Positions 1 through 7,488 of a stretch of DNA of 64,000 bases are shown one piece after another. The stretch's first letter is position 1. The number at the start of each line of letters is the position of its first letter. The DNA is taken from assembly GCA_947626845.1 (NCBI GenBank), contig CANQTW010000002.1, forward strand, positions 62,001 to 126,000. Direction: 5' to 3'. The notes under the pieces are model-generated. The model ran no database searches and was not told where the DNA came from. It saw only the letters and a list, made by a program, of their open reading frames with translations. Source of the stretch: an uncultured Oscillospiraceae bacterium. GTDB taxonomy: Bacteria; Bacillota; Clostridia; Oscillospirales; Oscillospiraceae. The position numbers and the translations under genes are program-made.

Positions 1-30
1 TCCGGCGGCGTCACCGGCCAGCCGATGTAG
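1..30 (+). CDS. 3' end of an upstream phage gene (partial)
   Basis: Reading from base 1 gives nine codons (SGGVTGQPM) and a TAG stop at 28-30, just before the ribosome binding site of the baseplate gene at 42. It is probably the end of another tail or baseplate gene, as expected in a tight tail operon, but nine residues are too few to name it. Confidence 0.45.
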   Translation, partial: SGGVTGQPM

Positions 31-41
31 GAGGGCTGCTC

Positions 42-410
42 ATGGATAATATGACCCTGCTGATTGACCCCGAGACCCGAGATTTGGTGCTCGATGAGAA
101 CGGGTCTTTCAAGAAAATCTACGGCACTGATACTGTCGTACAGAATGTTCGCCACGTCCTTCTGACGTGGAAAGCTGAGTTCTTCGCCGATGAGACCCAC
201 GGCACAGATTACGAGCGGATCATGGGCAGGAACCAGAATGACATCGACGAGAACGAAATCAAAGAGATTATCCGCGAGGCGATTTTCCAGGAGCCGGCGG
301 TCTCTTGGATTGAAACGCTCGATGTCTCTTACTCCGAGCGGGAGATTACGGTGCAGTTCACCGCCGCCCTCTCGAACGGAGAGAAAATCGGTCTGGAGGT
401 GACGGCGTAA
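42..410 (+). CDS. phage baseplate protein, DUF2634 / gp25-like
   Basis: A 122-residue protein of the DUF2634 type, related in role to the gp25-like baseplate wedge component of contractile and myo-like tails. The N-terminus (LVLDENGSFKKIYGTD) and the central TWKAEFFAD segment fit this family. ATG at 42 follows a GGAGGG site with ideal spacing. Its TAA stop shares an A with the ATG of the baseplate J gene, so the two are translationally coupled. The family call rests on small size, sequence style and position directly before baseplate J. Confidence 0.8.
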   Translation: MDNMTLLIDPETRDLVLDENGSFKKIYGTDTVVQNVRHVLLTWKAEFFADETHGTDYERIMGRNQNDIDENEIKEIIREAIFQEPAVSWIETLDVSYSEREITVQFTAALSNGEKIGLEVTA

Positions 411-1588
411 TGGCGAGTACATCTGATTGGGGCCTGACCGATGCTGGCTTTCGGCGGCCCACTTATGCGGAGCTGCTGGACGCGCTCGAACGGAAGGCCA
501 GAGAGCTGTTCGGCTCTGAGGCGAACCTGACGGTCCGGTCCCCGCTCGGAATCTTCCTGCGGATTTATGCCTGGATGCTGAACCTCCTGTTCTCCACGCT
601 GGAGGATGTGTATAACAGCCGATTCATCGACACGGCGGTCGGCTCCAGCCTCTATAACCTGGGCCGTGCCATCGGGCTCCAGCTCCTCGGCGCACAGAAG
701 GCTGTCGGCTACCTGACCTTCTCCGGCGACGACGGCGTGGAAGTTCCGGAGGGCTATCTGGCCGAGACCGTCGCGGGGATGCAGTACATCACGCTCCAGT
801 CCGGGGTGATTACCGGCGGGAGCGTCACGCTGCCGGCCACCGCCGTCGTGGCGGGGCCCGACGGGAACACGCTGGAGGGCACCATCACGACTATTACCAA
901 TCCGATGTCCGGTATCACGGCGGTGACGAATGTGTCGGCCTTCGAGGGCGGGCGGAACACGGAAACGGATGCCGAGTTCCGAGACCGCTACTATCTCTCG
1001 GTGGACTTCGCCGGCGGTGTGAATATCGACGCCATTGTGGCCGAGGTCTATGAGAGCGTGGAAGGGATTCTGGCCGTGACCGGCGAGGAGAACGACACCG
1101 ACACCCAGAGCGAGAATGGCCTGCCGCCCCACTCATTCGAGATTGTGGCTTATGGCGGGCTGGACCAGGACATCGCCACGGCCATCTTCCGCCGGAAAGC
1201 CGCCGGCATCCAGACTTTCGGCAATACGAAAATCGCGGTCGTGGCCGCCTCCGGCAGCACCTACGACATCAGCTTCAGCCGTCCGACACCTGTGGACGTT
1301 TGGGTGCGGGTGACGAACCTCGTCACTGACAGCCATTTCCCGCTGGACGGTATCGAGCAGGTCAAGAAATCGCTCGTGGAGTTCATCGGCAGCAGCACCC
1401 GAGGCGGGTTAAACATCGGGCAGCCGGTCATTTGCATGGCTCTCCCCACGGAGGTCTACAAGGTCCCTGGCGTGGTCGATTTCGACCTGGAGGTGAGCGC
1501 CGACGGCCAGGAGTACGGTTGGGATAACATCGAGATCGCGGCTCGGCAGAAGGCGGTCACGGACGAAAGCAAGGTGACGGTATCGTGA
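410..1588 (+). CDS. baseplate J-like protein (gp47 family)
   Basis: A 392-residue baseplate assembly protein J/gp47 homologue, a structural part of the baseplate that bridges the tail tube and fibres. The typical N-terminal stretch (SPLGIFLRIYAWMLNLLFSTLEDVY) and the central ETDAEFRDRYY motif are visible, and length is normal for the family. It overlaps the preceding gene by one base and the following GTG-started gene by four, as in a conserved baseplate cluster. No truncation is seen. Confidence 0.92.
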   Translation: MASTSDWGLTDAGFRRPTYAELLDALERKARELFGSEANLTVRSPLGIFLRIYAWMLNLLFSTLEDVYNSRFIDTAVGSSLYNLGRAIGLQLLGAQKAVGYLTFSGDDGVEVPEGYLAETVAGMQYITLQSGVITGGSVTLPATAVVAGPDGNTLEGTITTITNPMSGITAVTNVSAFEGGRNTETDAEFRDRYYLSVDFAGGVNIDAIVAEVYESVEGILAVTGEENDTDTQSENGLPPHSFEIVAYGGLDQDIATAIFRRKAAGIQTFGNTKIAVVAASGSTYDISFSRPTPVDVWVRVTNLVTDSHFPLDGIEQVKKSLVEFIGSSTRGGLNIGQPVICMALPTEVYKVPGVVDFDLEVSADGQEYGWDNIEIAARQKAVTDESKVTVS

Positions 1589-2364
1589 GAAACTACCTCT
1601 CCGAGATGCTGTACGCCCTGACGAGCGCCTATACCCGGAAGGATTATACCAACCGGCAGCGGGCCGCTGTCCTGGAGACCTCCATCGGCAAGCTGTTCTC
1701 AATCTTCGCCTGGGGCCTCGACACGGTGCAGGAGCAGGCCGATGCCATCCGCCTATGGGATGACCTGGACTACGCCAAGGGGGCCGTCCTGGACCGCTAC
1801 GGGGCTAATTTCGGCGTCCGCCGCTTCGGAGCGGGAGATACCTTCTACCGCCTCGCCATCAAGGTGAAGCTGCTCTCGCAGCTCTCCGGCGGCGACATCG
1901 AGACGGTCCTGGATGCGGCGGCCACTCTGTTCGGAGTGACGACGGACAAAATCGCCCTGACCGAGCTTTTCCCGGCGAAGGTGCAGATTGAGCTGAACGA
2001 GATGGATATTCCGCTCGAAACGCTGGAGATCGCGCCCGACATAGCCGAGATGATTAAGCGCATCCTCGCCGCCGGTGTCGGGCTGATTATCATGCTGAAG
2101 AACAGCCGGGAGTTCAAGAGCGACCTTCCCATCGTCACGGCGCTGTTCACCACGACCCACACCGAGTTCACCTTGCAGGATGCCCGCCGGCGGTTCGAGG
2201 AGCCGCTGCCGGTCGTGGCGGCCGGCTTCGCGCATACGCGGGTGTTCGTGAACCTGCTGAGTGCCAATCGTACCACAACCCAAGACCTTCCGGTCAAGCC
2301 CGCGCTGTTTGAGTACGCTCGGGTGGCCGTCAATTCTGTCTATCGAGAGGAGAGCGCAGTATGA
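1585..2364 (+). CDS. YmfQ/DUF2313-like tail protein
   Basis: A 259-residue protein that follows baseplate J, the usual place of the DUF2313 (YmfQ, gpI-like) baseplate protein. The N-terminal half (YAKGAVLDRYGANFGVRR) resembles this family. The C-terminal part beyond residue 170 is less typical and contains repeated TTTHTEF/ARVAVN-like segments. The GTG start at 1585 sits in a GTGA overlap with the preceding stop. It probably acts in baseplate assembly or as an adaptor for the fibre encoded next. Confidence 0.8.
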   Translation: MRNYLSEMLYALTSAYTRKDYTNRQRAAVLETSIGKLFSIFAWGLDTVQEQADAIRLWDDLDYAKGAVLDRYGANFGVRRFGAGDTFYRLAIKVKLLSQLSGGDIETVLDAAATLFGVTTDKIALTELFPAKVQIELNEMDIPLETLEIAPDIAEMIKRILAAGVGLIIMLKNSREFKSDLPIVTALFTTTHTEFTLQDARRRFEEPLPVVAAGFAHTRVFVNLLSANRTTTQDLPVKPALFEYARVAVNSVYREESAV

Positions 2365-2948
2365 CTTATCCTGATAACAACTACCTGACCACCAAGGGCA
2401 AGGCGCTGTTGGCGAAACTCCTGGCCTCCCAGACCAAGATCCAGTTCACCCGCGCCGCGCTGGGCTCCGGCACCGTGCCGGACGGCAAGACCCCGCAGGA
2501 GATGACGGACCTCGCCGAATACAAGGTGGACGGCACCATTTCGGAAATCGGCACTCCGGTCCCCGGGGAGGCGCAGACCACGTTCCAGGTGTTCAGCCGG
2601 GACGTGGATGTGGGTTTCCTGGCGTCTGAGGGCGCGATCTGGGCCACGGACCCGGACGAGGGTGAAATCCTCTTTACCTACATCGTGATCGCCGGGAGCC
2701 CCGAATGGATTCGGGCCTCTGGTGAGGCTGTGCAGAAGTTCGCCGAGTTCACCTGCATCAACATCATAGGCGCTGTGGAGGCCGATGTCACGGTCGTGAA
2801 CCCGGAGGCCATCGCCACAATGGCCTATGTGAAACGCCGCCTTGATGCGTTCCTGGAGCTGTCCGACAGCGAGACCCCCGCCGAGGACACCCGGCTGCAT
2901 CTGTTCGCCACGGCTACCATCGAGGATTGGTACGGAAAAGGCGAATGA
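2361..2948 (+). CDS. tail-collar fibre protein (DUF3751-like)
   Basis: A 195-residue tail fibre protein whose N-terminus (YLTTKGKALLAKLLASQTKIQFTRA) resembles the phage tail-collar fibre family that anchors fibres to the baseplate. It overlaps the preceding gene by four bases (ATGA). It is much shorter than a full fibre, so it may be an adaptor, with receptor binding delegated to the DGR target protein encoded 1.9 kb downstream. Its stop overlaps the ATG of the nucleosidase gene. Confidence 0.82.
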   Translation: MTYPDNNYLTTKGKALLAKLLASQTKIQFTRAALGSGTVPDGKTPQEMTDLAEYKVDGTISEIGTPVPGEAQTTFQVFSRDVDVGFLASEGAIWATDPDEGEILFTYIVIAGSPEWIRASGEAVQKFAEFTCINIIGAVEADVTVVNPEAIATMAYVKRRLDAFLELSDSETPAEDTRLHLFATATIEDWYGKGE

Positions 2949-3661
2949 CGGCGGCAATATTGGTAGCGATGCCCCAAGAGCTCGAAGTGATACCGGGTAT
3001 CTCGGAGAAAGACCCGAAAGAGCGGGTAGCCGGTATCGACATCTATGAGCTCGAACCGGGGCTTTATGCTTGCGCCGGCGGCGTCGGTAAGGTCAACGCA
3101 GCGATGGCGGCAGAAATCCTCTGCCTGCGATACGCCGTGGACCTCATCGTCAGCGCCGGTGTGGCCGGCTGCACACGCGACAGTATGGCCCTGGGCTCGA
3201 TTATGGTGGCCTCTGAGTTCGTTCAGCATGACGTGGACACTTCGGCAGTGGGCGATCCGCCCGGTCTGGTGTCCACCGTGAACCGCATCGTGTTCCCGGC
3301 CTACGAGCCGGAGCGATGCCTGAGTGCGGCGCAGAGGCTCGATTCGCAGTCCAGGCTGGGGCGTATTGCGACCGGCGATTGGTTTGTCCAGAACGGCGAC
3401 AGGCTGTGGGAGGTTTTTGGCCGCTTCACTCCTCTGGCGCTGGATATGGAGGCCGGGGCGGTGGCCCAAGTGTGCTACCGAAACGGTGTGCGTGTGACGG
3501 CGATTAAGTCAGTGTCAGACCACGTTTTCAAAGACGAGCAGCTGGAGGAATACGCCAACTATTCTCGGGCTTTGGCTGCGCTGGGAACAGTGCTGATCCC
3601 GTTCACCAAGGAAATTATGGGCTCCGCCCACAAATCAGAAAGGAAGGGTCAAACAACATGA
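2945..3661 (+). CDS. mtnN: 5'-methylthioadenosine / S-adenosylhomocysteine nucleosidase-like protein
   Basis: A 238-residue purine-nucleoside-phosphorylase-fold nucleosidase. Family members split methylthioadenosine or S-adenosylhomocysteine into adenine and a ribosyl product and so remove a methyltransferase inhibitor. Visible motifs: AILVAMPQELE near the N-terminus, GGVGKVNAA, ATGDWF, the LDMEAGAVAQV active-site segment and IKSVSDHV with the catalytic Asp. ATG at 2945 is preferred over 2927 because it overlaps the preceding stop as ATGA. It is coupled to metK by another ATGA overlap. A SAM enzyme pair inside a tail operon is unusual; exact substrate is inferred. Confidence 0.87.
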   Translation: MTAAILVAMPQELEVIPGISEKDPKERVAGIDIYELEPGLYACAGGVGKVNAAMAAEILCLRYAVDLIVSAGVAGCTRDSMALGSIMVASEFVQHDVDTSAVGDPPGLVSTVNRIVFPAYEPERCLSAAQRLDSQSRLGRIATGDWFVQNGDRLWEVFGRFTPLALDMEAGAVAQVCYRNGVRVTAIKSVSDHVFKDEQLEEYANYSRALAALGTVLIPFTKEIMGSAHKSERKGQTT

Positions 3662-4821
3662 AAATCACCTATCAGACCGCTGAAAGCGTCTGCGCGGGGC
3701 ACCCGGATAAGCTGTGCGATTACATCGCTGACAGCATCCTGGACGCCTGCCTCCGGGTAGACAAAAACTCCCGCGTGGCGTGTGAGGTCCTGGCCTCCGG
3801 CCATAAAATCATCGTCGCGGGCGAGATCACCTGCCCGGAGCGGGTCAACGTCCACAAGACGGTCCGCACGGCTCTCGGGAAGGTCGGGTACAACCCGCAC
3901 CACTACCACATCTTCGTCTACCTCCACCGGCAGAGCGAGGACATCTCCGGCGGCGTGACGCACAGCCTGGAGGCCAGGGGCGGTGACACCGCAGACTTCG
4001 CGGCCACCGGCGCGGGCGACCAGGGCACGGTCTACGGCTACGCCACGAACGAGAACGCGGCGGGTCTCCCGCTCCCGCTCCTGCTGTCCCACGACATCTG
4101 CCGTCAGGTGGACGCTGTGCGGCGCAAGGGCACCATCCAGGGCATCAAGCCCGACGGGAAGGCCCAGGTCACGGTCGAGTACCACGACGGCCGGCCCGCT
4201 CGTGTGCAGGCCATCGTGGTCTCTGTCCAGCACGACGCTGAGAAGGATCTGGACACGCTGAAGCAGGAGATCATCGACGAGGTGCTGACCCCCGTGTTCG
4301 CTGGATTCCCCATCGACGAGAACACCGCTATCCTGGTGAACCCCAGCGGGCGGTTTGTTGAGGGCGGCCCCGAGGCCGATACCGGCCTGACCGGGCGTAA
4401 GCTCATGGTGGACACCTACGGCGGGCTGGCCGTTCACGGCGGCGGCGCGTTCTCCGGCAAGGACCCCACGAAGGTGGACCGCAGCGGAGCCTATATGGCC
4501 CGGTACATCGCCAAGAATGTGGTGGCCGCTGGGCTGGCCGAGCGGTGTCAGGTGGCTATCTCCTACGCCATCGGCAAGGCCAATCCCGTGGCGGTCCAGA
4601 TCGACACCTTCGGCACCGGCAAGCTGCCGGACGAGGCCATTCAGGCCCTCGTGCTGGAGAACTTCGATATGCGGCCCGCTGCCATCATCGAGGCCCTGAA
4701 GCTGCGGGAGTGCAGCTTCGAGGACTTCTCCGCCTACGGCCATTTCGGCAACAAGAATCCCACCTGGGAGCAGACCGACAAGGCCGCAGAGCTGGCAGGA
4801 AGGAGCGGTCTGAATGGGTAA
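3658..4821 (+). CDS. metK: S-adenosylmethionine synthetase
   Basis: A full-length 387-residue methionine adenosyltransferase making SAM from methionine and ATP. It carries GHPDK near residue 15, the ATP-site hexapeptide GAGDQG near residue 118, and the glycine-rich GGGAFSGKDPTKVDRS segment, followed by the usual C-terminal domain ending in FGNKNPTWEQTDK. No catalytic motif appears lost. It overlaps the nucleosidase stop by four bases and the DGR target start by eight, so it is part of the late tail operon and not a separate chromosomal unit. With the nucleosidase it could raise SAM supply and remove SAH during infection; that role is inference. Confidence 0.95.
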   Translation: MKITYQTAESVCAGHPDKLCDYIADSILDACLRVDKNSRVACEVLASGHKIIVAGEITCPERVNVHKTVRTALGKVGYNPHHYHIFVYLHRQSEDISGGVTHSLEARGGDTADFAATGAGDQGTVYGYATNENAAGLPLPLLLSHDICRQVDAVRRKGTIQGIKPDGKAQVTVEYHDGRPARVQAIVVSVQHDAEKDLDTLKQEIIDEVLTPVFAGFPIDENTAILVNPSGRFVEGGPEADTGLTGRKLMVDTYGGLAVHGGGAFSGKDPTKVDRSGAYMARYIAKNVVAAGLAERCQVAISYAIGKANPVAVQIDTFGTGKLPDEAIQALVLENFDMRPAAIIEALKLRECSFEDFSAYGHFGNKNPTWEQTDKAAELAGRSGLNG

Positions 4822-7081
4822 TCTTCGGAACGTAAAAGTCACCGAGCAGCGGGTGTACGATGACCCCAAGCACCCGGACGCCAGCGACTATGACCTTGCG
4901 TTGCCTCTCACGGCAACGCAGGCCGTGGTTGATGCCAAGACCGGGAAACGCCTGGATGTCACCCTCACCGAGATCGACAAGCATCTAAGCAGTCTGGACA
5001 AGGGCTTGAAAACCGCGTCGAAGAACGCCAGCGACGCCCTCACCCTCGCCAAGCAGGCCAAGGAGGTGGCCGACGGCGCGGCCAAGGCCATCGCCGCTGT
5101 GCAGAATACCATCTCTGTCGTGCCGTCCCAGAGCACCCCTCCCATCTACAACGGCACGAAGCTGAAGCCGACCTGGCTCAATTTCTCCGACGAGATGATG
5201 ACCGTCACCTACGGGGAGCAGAAAACCTCCGCCGAGGAGTTCCAGGGCGAGACCGATGCCGGCACCTACAAGGCGTACTTCACCCCGAAGGGCGACTATA
5301 CCTGGGGCGACAAGAGCAGGGATGAGAAGGAGGTCCAGTGGACCATCGAGCGGGCCACCATCACCAAGGTGCCCACCCCCTCCGCGCTCACCTACACTGG
5401 CGAGGCCCAGGCTCCTACCTGGGACGGCTATAACGCCGGGGAGATGACGAAGCAGGAAACCTCGCAGACGGACGCGGGCCAGCACAGCACCTCCTTCACC
5501 CCGGACAAGAACCACAAGTGGCCTGACGGCGAGACCGGGGCCAAGTCCGTTTCATGGACCATCGAGCGGGCTGTCGTGGCGGTGCCCACGCAGAACGGGC
5601 GGCTCACCTATACCGGCGTCGAGCAGACGGTCGCGTGGTCTGGGTATGATCCGGCCAAGATGACCCAGGGCGGCACCCAGAAGGGCACTGGCGCGGGCAA
5701 CTACCCCGGCACCTTCACCCCCGACAAGAACCACAAGTGGCCCGACGGCCAGACGGGAGAGCGAACGGTCGAGTGGACTATCGACAAGGCCGCCGGCAGC
5801 GTCTCCATTCAGCCCACTTCCGTGAAGCTGGACGACATTGACGATACCGAGGTCATCACCGTCACCCGCGACGGCGATGGGGCCATTACTGCCACGGCTG
5901 ATTCCTCTGGCACTATCAGTGTCAGCGTCTCCGGCGCCAACCTCGTTGTCGTCACGGCTAAGAAGGAGGGCAAGGGCAAGGTCACAATCAAAGTGGCCGA
6001 GGGCACGAACCATCTCGCACCGGCGGCCAAGGAGTGCGACGTGACCGTGGAGGTGCCCAAAATCTACGGTGCAAGCTGGGACGGCACCAGCACCCCGAAG
6101 TGGAACCGCACCGACGCCTCCGCATTGTTCACCGACCCCAACCCCGCCGTGAACAGCGGCACCGGCAGCTCTCCCTTCGACAGCATCCAGCCGTGGGCTG
6201 GCATGGTCCGCAGCACTCGCACCGGTGGCGATATGGTCGCCATCCCGAAGTTCTGGTACAAGCTGACCCAGAACGGCAAGGGCCTTCAGGTGCAGATTTC
6301 CGACAAGGCCCAGGCGGGCTACTCGGTTTCCCCGGCCCACATGAACCGGGGCGACGGCAAGGGTGAGCGCGACACGATCTACGTCGGGCGCTACCACTGC
6401 GCCGCCAGCACTCACAAAAGCGAGACCGGCAAGGCCCAGGAGTGCAACATCACGCGCTCTCAGGCGGTCACGAACTGCAAGAGCGTGGGTGCAACCTACT
6501 CGCTGCTGGACTTCGCCACGCGGTTCACGATCTGGCTGCTCTACATCGTGGAGTTTGCGAACTGGAACTCGCAGGCCACCATCGGCAAGGGCTGCTCCGC
6601 ATCCAGCTCCAAGGCCAATAACGGCCAGACTGACGGGATGAAGTACCACACCGGCACCACCGCTGCCAACCGTGATACTTACGGCTTTACGCAGTACCGC
6701 AACATCGAGGGGCTGTGGGACAATGTTTATGACTGGCTGGGAGGCTGCTATAACTCCTCCGCTGGTCTGAACATCATCCTCGACCCCGCCAAGTACAGCG
6801 ACAGTGCCAATGGCACCTCGGTTGGTGTGCCCAGCAGCGGCTATCCCTCTGCGTTCACGGTCAATAGCAAGGCCGGGTTCCCGATGTTCTATCCGTCTGA
6901 GGCGAAGGGCAGTGACAGCACCTATTCGTGCGATTACTGGAGCTTCAGCACGTCCTACCCGTGTGTCTATGTCGGTGGCTACTGCGGCCAGTACACCGAT
7001 CTCGGGCTGTTCTATGTTAATTGCTACGGCACCTCGTACTCCAGCGACAACATCGGCGCCCGCCTCCATGAACTCCCTTGA
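4814..7081 (+). CDS. DGR target: receptor-binding tail protein with variable C-terminus
   Basis: A 755-residue modular tail protein. Residues 1-105 include a helical, coiled-coil-like tail attachment region. Residues about 110-330 hold three tandem Ig/MBG-like repeats, each ending in a W-T-I-[ED]-[RK]-A motif (QWTIERA, SWTIERA, EWTIDKA). A Big2-like beta domain follows (about 331-410). Residues about 415-755 form a formylglycine-generating-enzyme/C-type-lectin-like display domain with motifs such as NIEGLWDNVYDWLGG. The last 50 residues are encoded by the variable repeat. Its start overlaps the metK stop. It most likely binds the bacterial surface and is diversified by the adjacent reverse transcriptase. 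Confidence 0.9.
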   Translation: MGNLRNVKVTEQRVYDDPKHPDASDYDLALPLTATQAVVDAKTGKRLDVTLTEIDKHLSSLDKGLKTASKNASDALTLAKQAKEVADGAAKAIAAVQNTISVVPSQSTPPIYNGTKLKPTWLNFSDEMMTVTYGEQKTSAEEFQGETDAGTYKAYFTPKGDYTWGDKSRDEKEVQWTIERATITKVPTPSALTYTGEAQAPTWDGYNAGEMTKQETSQTDAGQHSTSFTPDKNHKWPDGETGAKSVSWTIERAVVAVPTQNGRLTYTGVEQTVAWSGYDPAKMTQGGTQKGTGAGNYPGTFTPDKNHKWPDGQTGERTVEWTIDKAAGSVSIQPTSVKLDDIDDTEVITVTRDGDGAITATADSSGTISVSVSGANLVVVTAKKEGKGKVTIKVAEGTNHLAPAAKECDVTVEVPKIYGASWDGTSTPKWNRTDASALFTDPNPAVNSGTGSSPFDSIQPWAGMVRSTRTGGDMVAIPKFWYKLTQNGKGLQVQISDKAQAGYSVSPAHMNRGDGKGERDTIYVGRYHCAASTHKSETGKAQECNITRSQAVTNCKSVGATYSLLDFATRFTIWLLYIVEFANWNSQATIGKGCSASSSKANNGQTDGMKYHTGTTAANRDTYGFTQYRNIEGLWDNVYDWLGGCYNSSAGLNIILDPAKYSDSANGTSVGVPSSGYPSAFTVNSKAGFPMFYPSEAKGSDSTYSCDYWSFSTSYPCVYVGGYCGQYTDLGLFYVNCYGTSYSSDNIGARLHELP
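6925..7067 (+). repeat. DGR variable repeat (VR)
   Basis: This 143-bp stretch encodes the end of the target protein and aligns without gaps to the template repeat 269 bases downstream. There are 15 mismatches, at 6935, 6942, 6948, 6956, 6980, 6984, 6992, 6998, 7002, 7023, 7025, 7028, 7037, 7044 and 7064. In every one the template has A and the variable copy has T (7), G (7) or C (1). This is the signature of adenine-specific mutagenic retrohoming. The changes fall in codons that are AAC, AAT, TAC, CAC or AGC in the template and so alter surface residues. The GC-rich invariant end (CATCGGCGCCCGC) is the likely initiation-of-homing site. Confidence 0.96.
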
Positions 7082-7090
7082 TGGGGGAGT

Positions 7091-7114
7091 GTGAGGGGGC
7101 GCAAGCCCCCTCAC
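7091..7114. promoter_or_regulatory. DGR target hairpin/cruciform, 10-bp stem with GCAA loop
   Basis: GTGAGGGGGC (7091-7100) pairs perfectly with GCCCCCTCAC (7105-7114) around a GCAA tetraloop, starting about 24 bases after the variable repeat. Short perfect hairpins with tetraloops just beyond the variable repeat are known DGR target-recognition elements, where they aid homing as a cruciform in DNA. It could also stop transcription of the target gene, but no T-run follows. Confidence 0.8.
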
Positions 7115-7117
7115 AAA

Positions 7118-7138
7118 GCCCGCGCCGCAGGCGCGGGC
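7118..7138. promoter_or_regulatory. second GC-rich hairpin after the variable repeat
   Basis: GCCCGCGCC (7118-7126) pairs with GGCGCGGGC (7130-7138) around a GCA loop, directly after the first hairpin. It may be a transcription attenuator between the highly expressed tail gene and the DGR template/RT, or part of the homing signal. No long T-run follows, so a strong intrinsic terminator is not certain. Confidence 0.6.
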
Positions 7139-7193
7139 CTCATTATACCATCAAACGGGACTACCTGTGCAGTGCCGGTGTTTAACTCGGTCG

Positions 7194-7336
7194 TTCGTGC
7201 GATAACTGGAACTTCAACACGTCCAACCCGTGTGTCTATGTCGGTGGCAACTACGGCCAGAACACCAATCACGGGCTGTTCTATGTTAATTACAACAGCA
7301 CCTCGAACTCCAACGACAACATCGGCGCCCGCATCC
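7194..7336 (+). repeat. DGR template repeat (TR)
   Basis: Non-coding 143-bp template between the target gene and the reverse transcriptase, same strand. Read in the target frame it is rich in AAC/AAT codons (for example DNWNFNTSNP and GQNTNHG), the codon choice that lets adenine mutagenesis reach many residues without creating stops. The match starts at TTCGTGCGAT (7194) and ends at TCC (7336). Every base differing from the variable repeat is an adenine here. The TR transcript would be reverse-transcribed with errors at A and copied into the target gene. Confidence 0.96.
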
Positions 7337-7488
7337 TTTTAGGGACTTGCTATCAAATCCTCCGTACCACGGCACAGGTAGCCGCGCACCTCATGGTGAA
7401 GATAAGCACATAGGGAGCGGGTGAGTACCCGCCGGCGTCAGTCGGCGCGTGGTGAAAGTCCGTCCAGCTAAAAGGAGGACCCTATCCC
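7337..7488 (+). ncRNA. spacer between TR and RT, probable structured DGR RNA
   Basis: About 150 bases without a gene lie between TR and the RT start. They can fold: GCGGGT (7417-7422) pairs with ACCCGC (7427-7432) around GAGT, and GC-rich complementary segments surround it. The end carries GTGAAAGTCCGTCC, recalling loops of group II intron RNA, then the RT ribosome binding site AAGGAGG (7472). In studied DGRs the RNA just downstream of TR is needed for priming and RT binding, so this may be the equivalent element. Structure was judged by eye only. Confidence 0.5.

Noticed and set aside
3640..3660. SAM riboswitch before metK
   Set aside because: metK overlaps the preceding gene by four bases, so there is no leader RNA to hold a riboswitch.
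5552..7114. Minus-strand frame of 520 codons over the DGR target
   Set aside because: It is antisense to a well-supported tail protein and lacks any recognisable domain or start signal.
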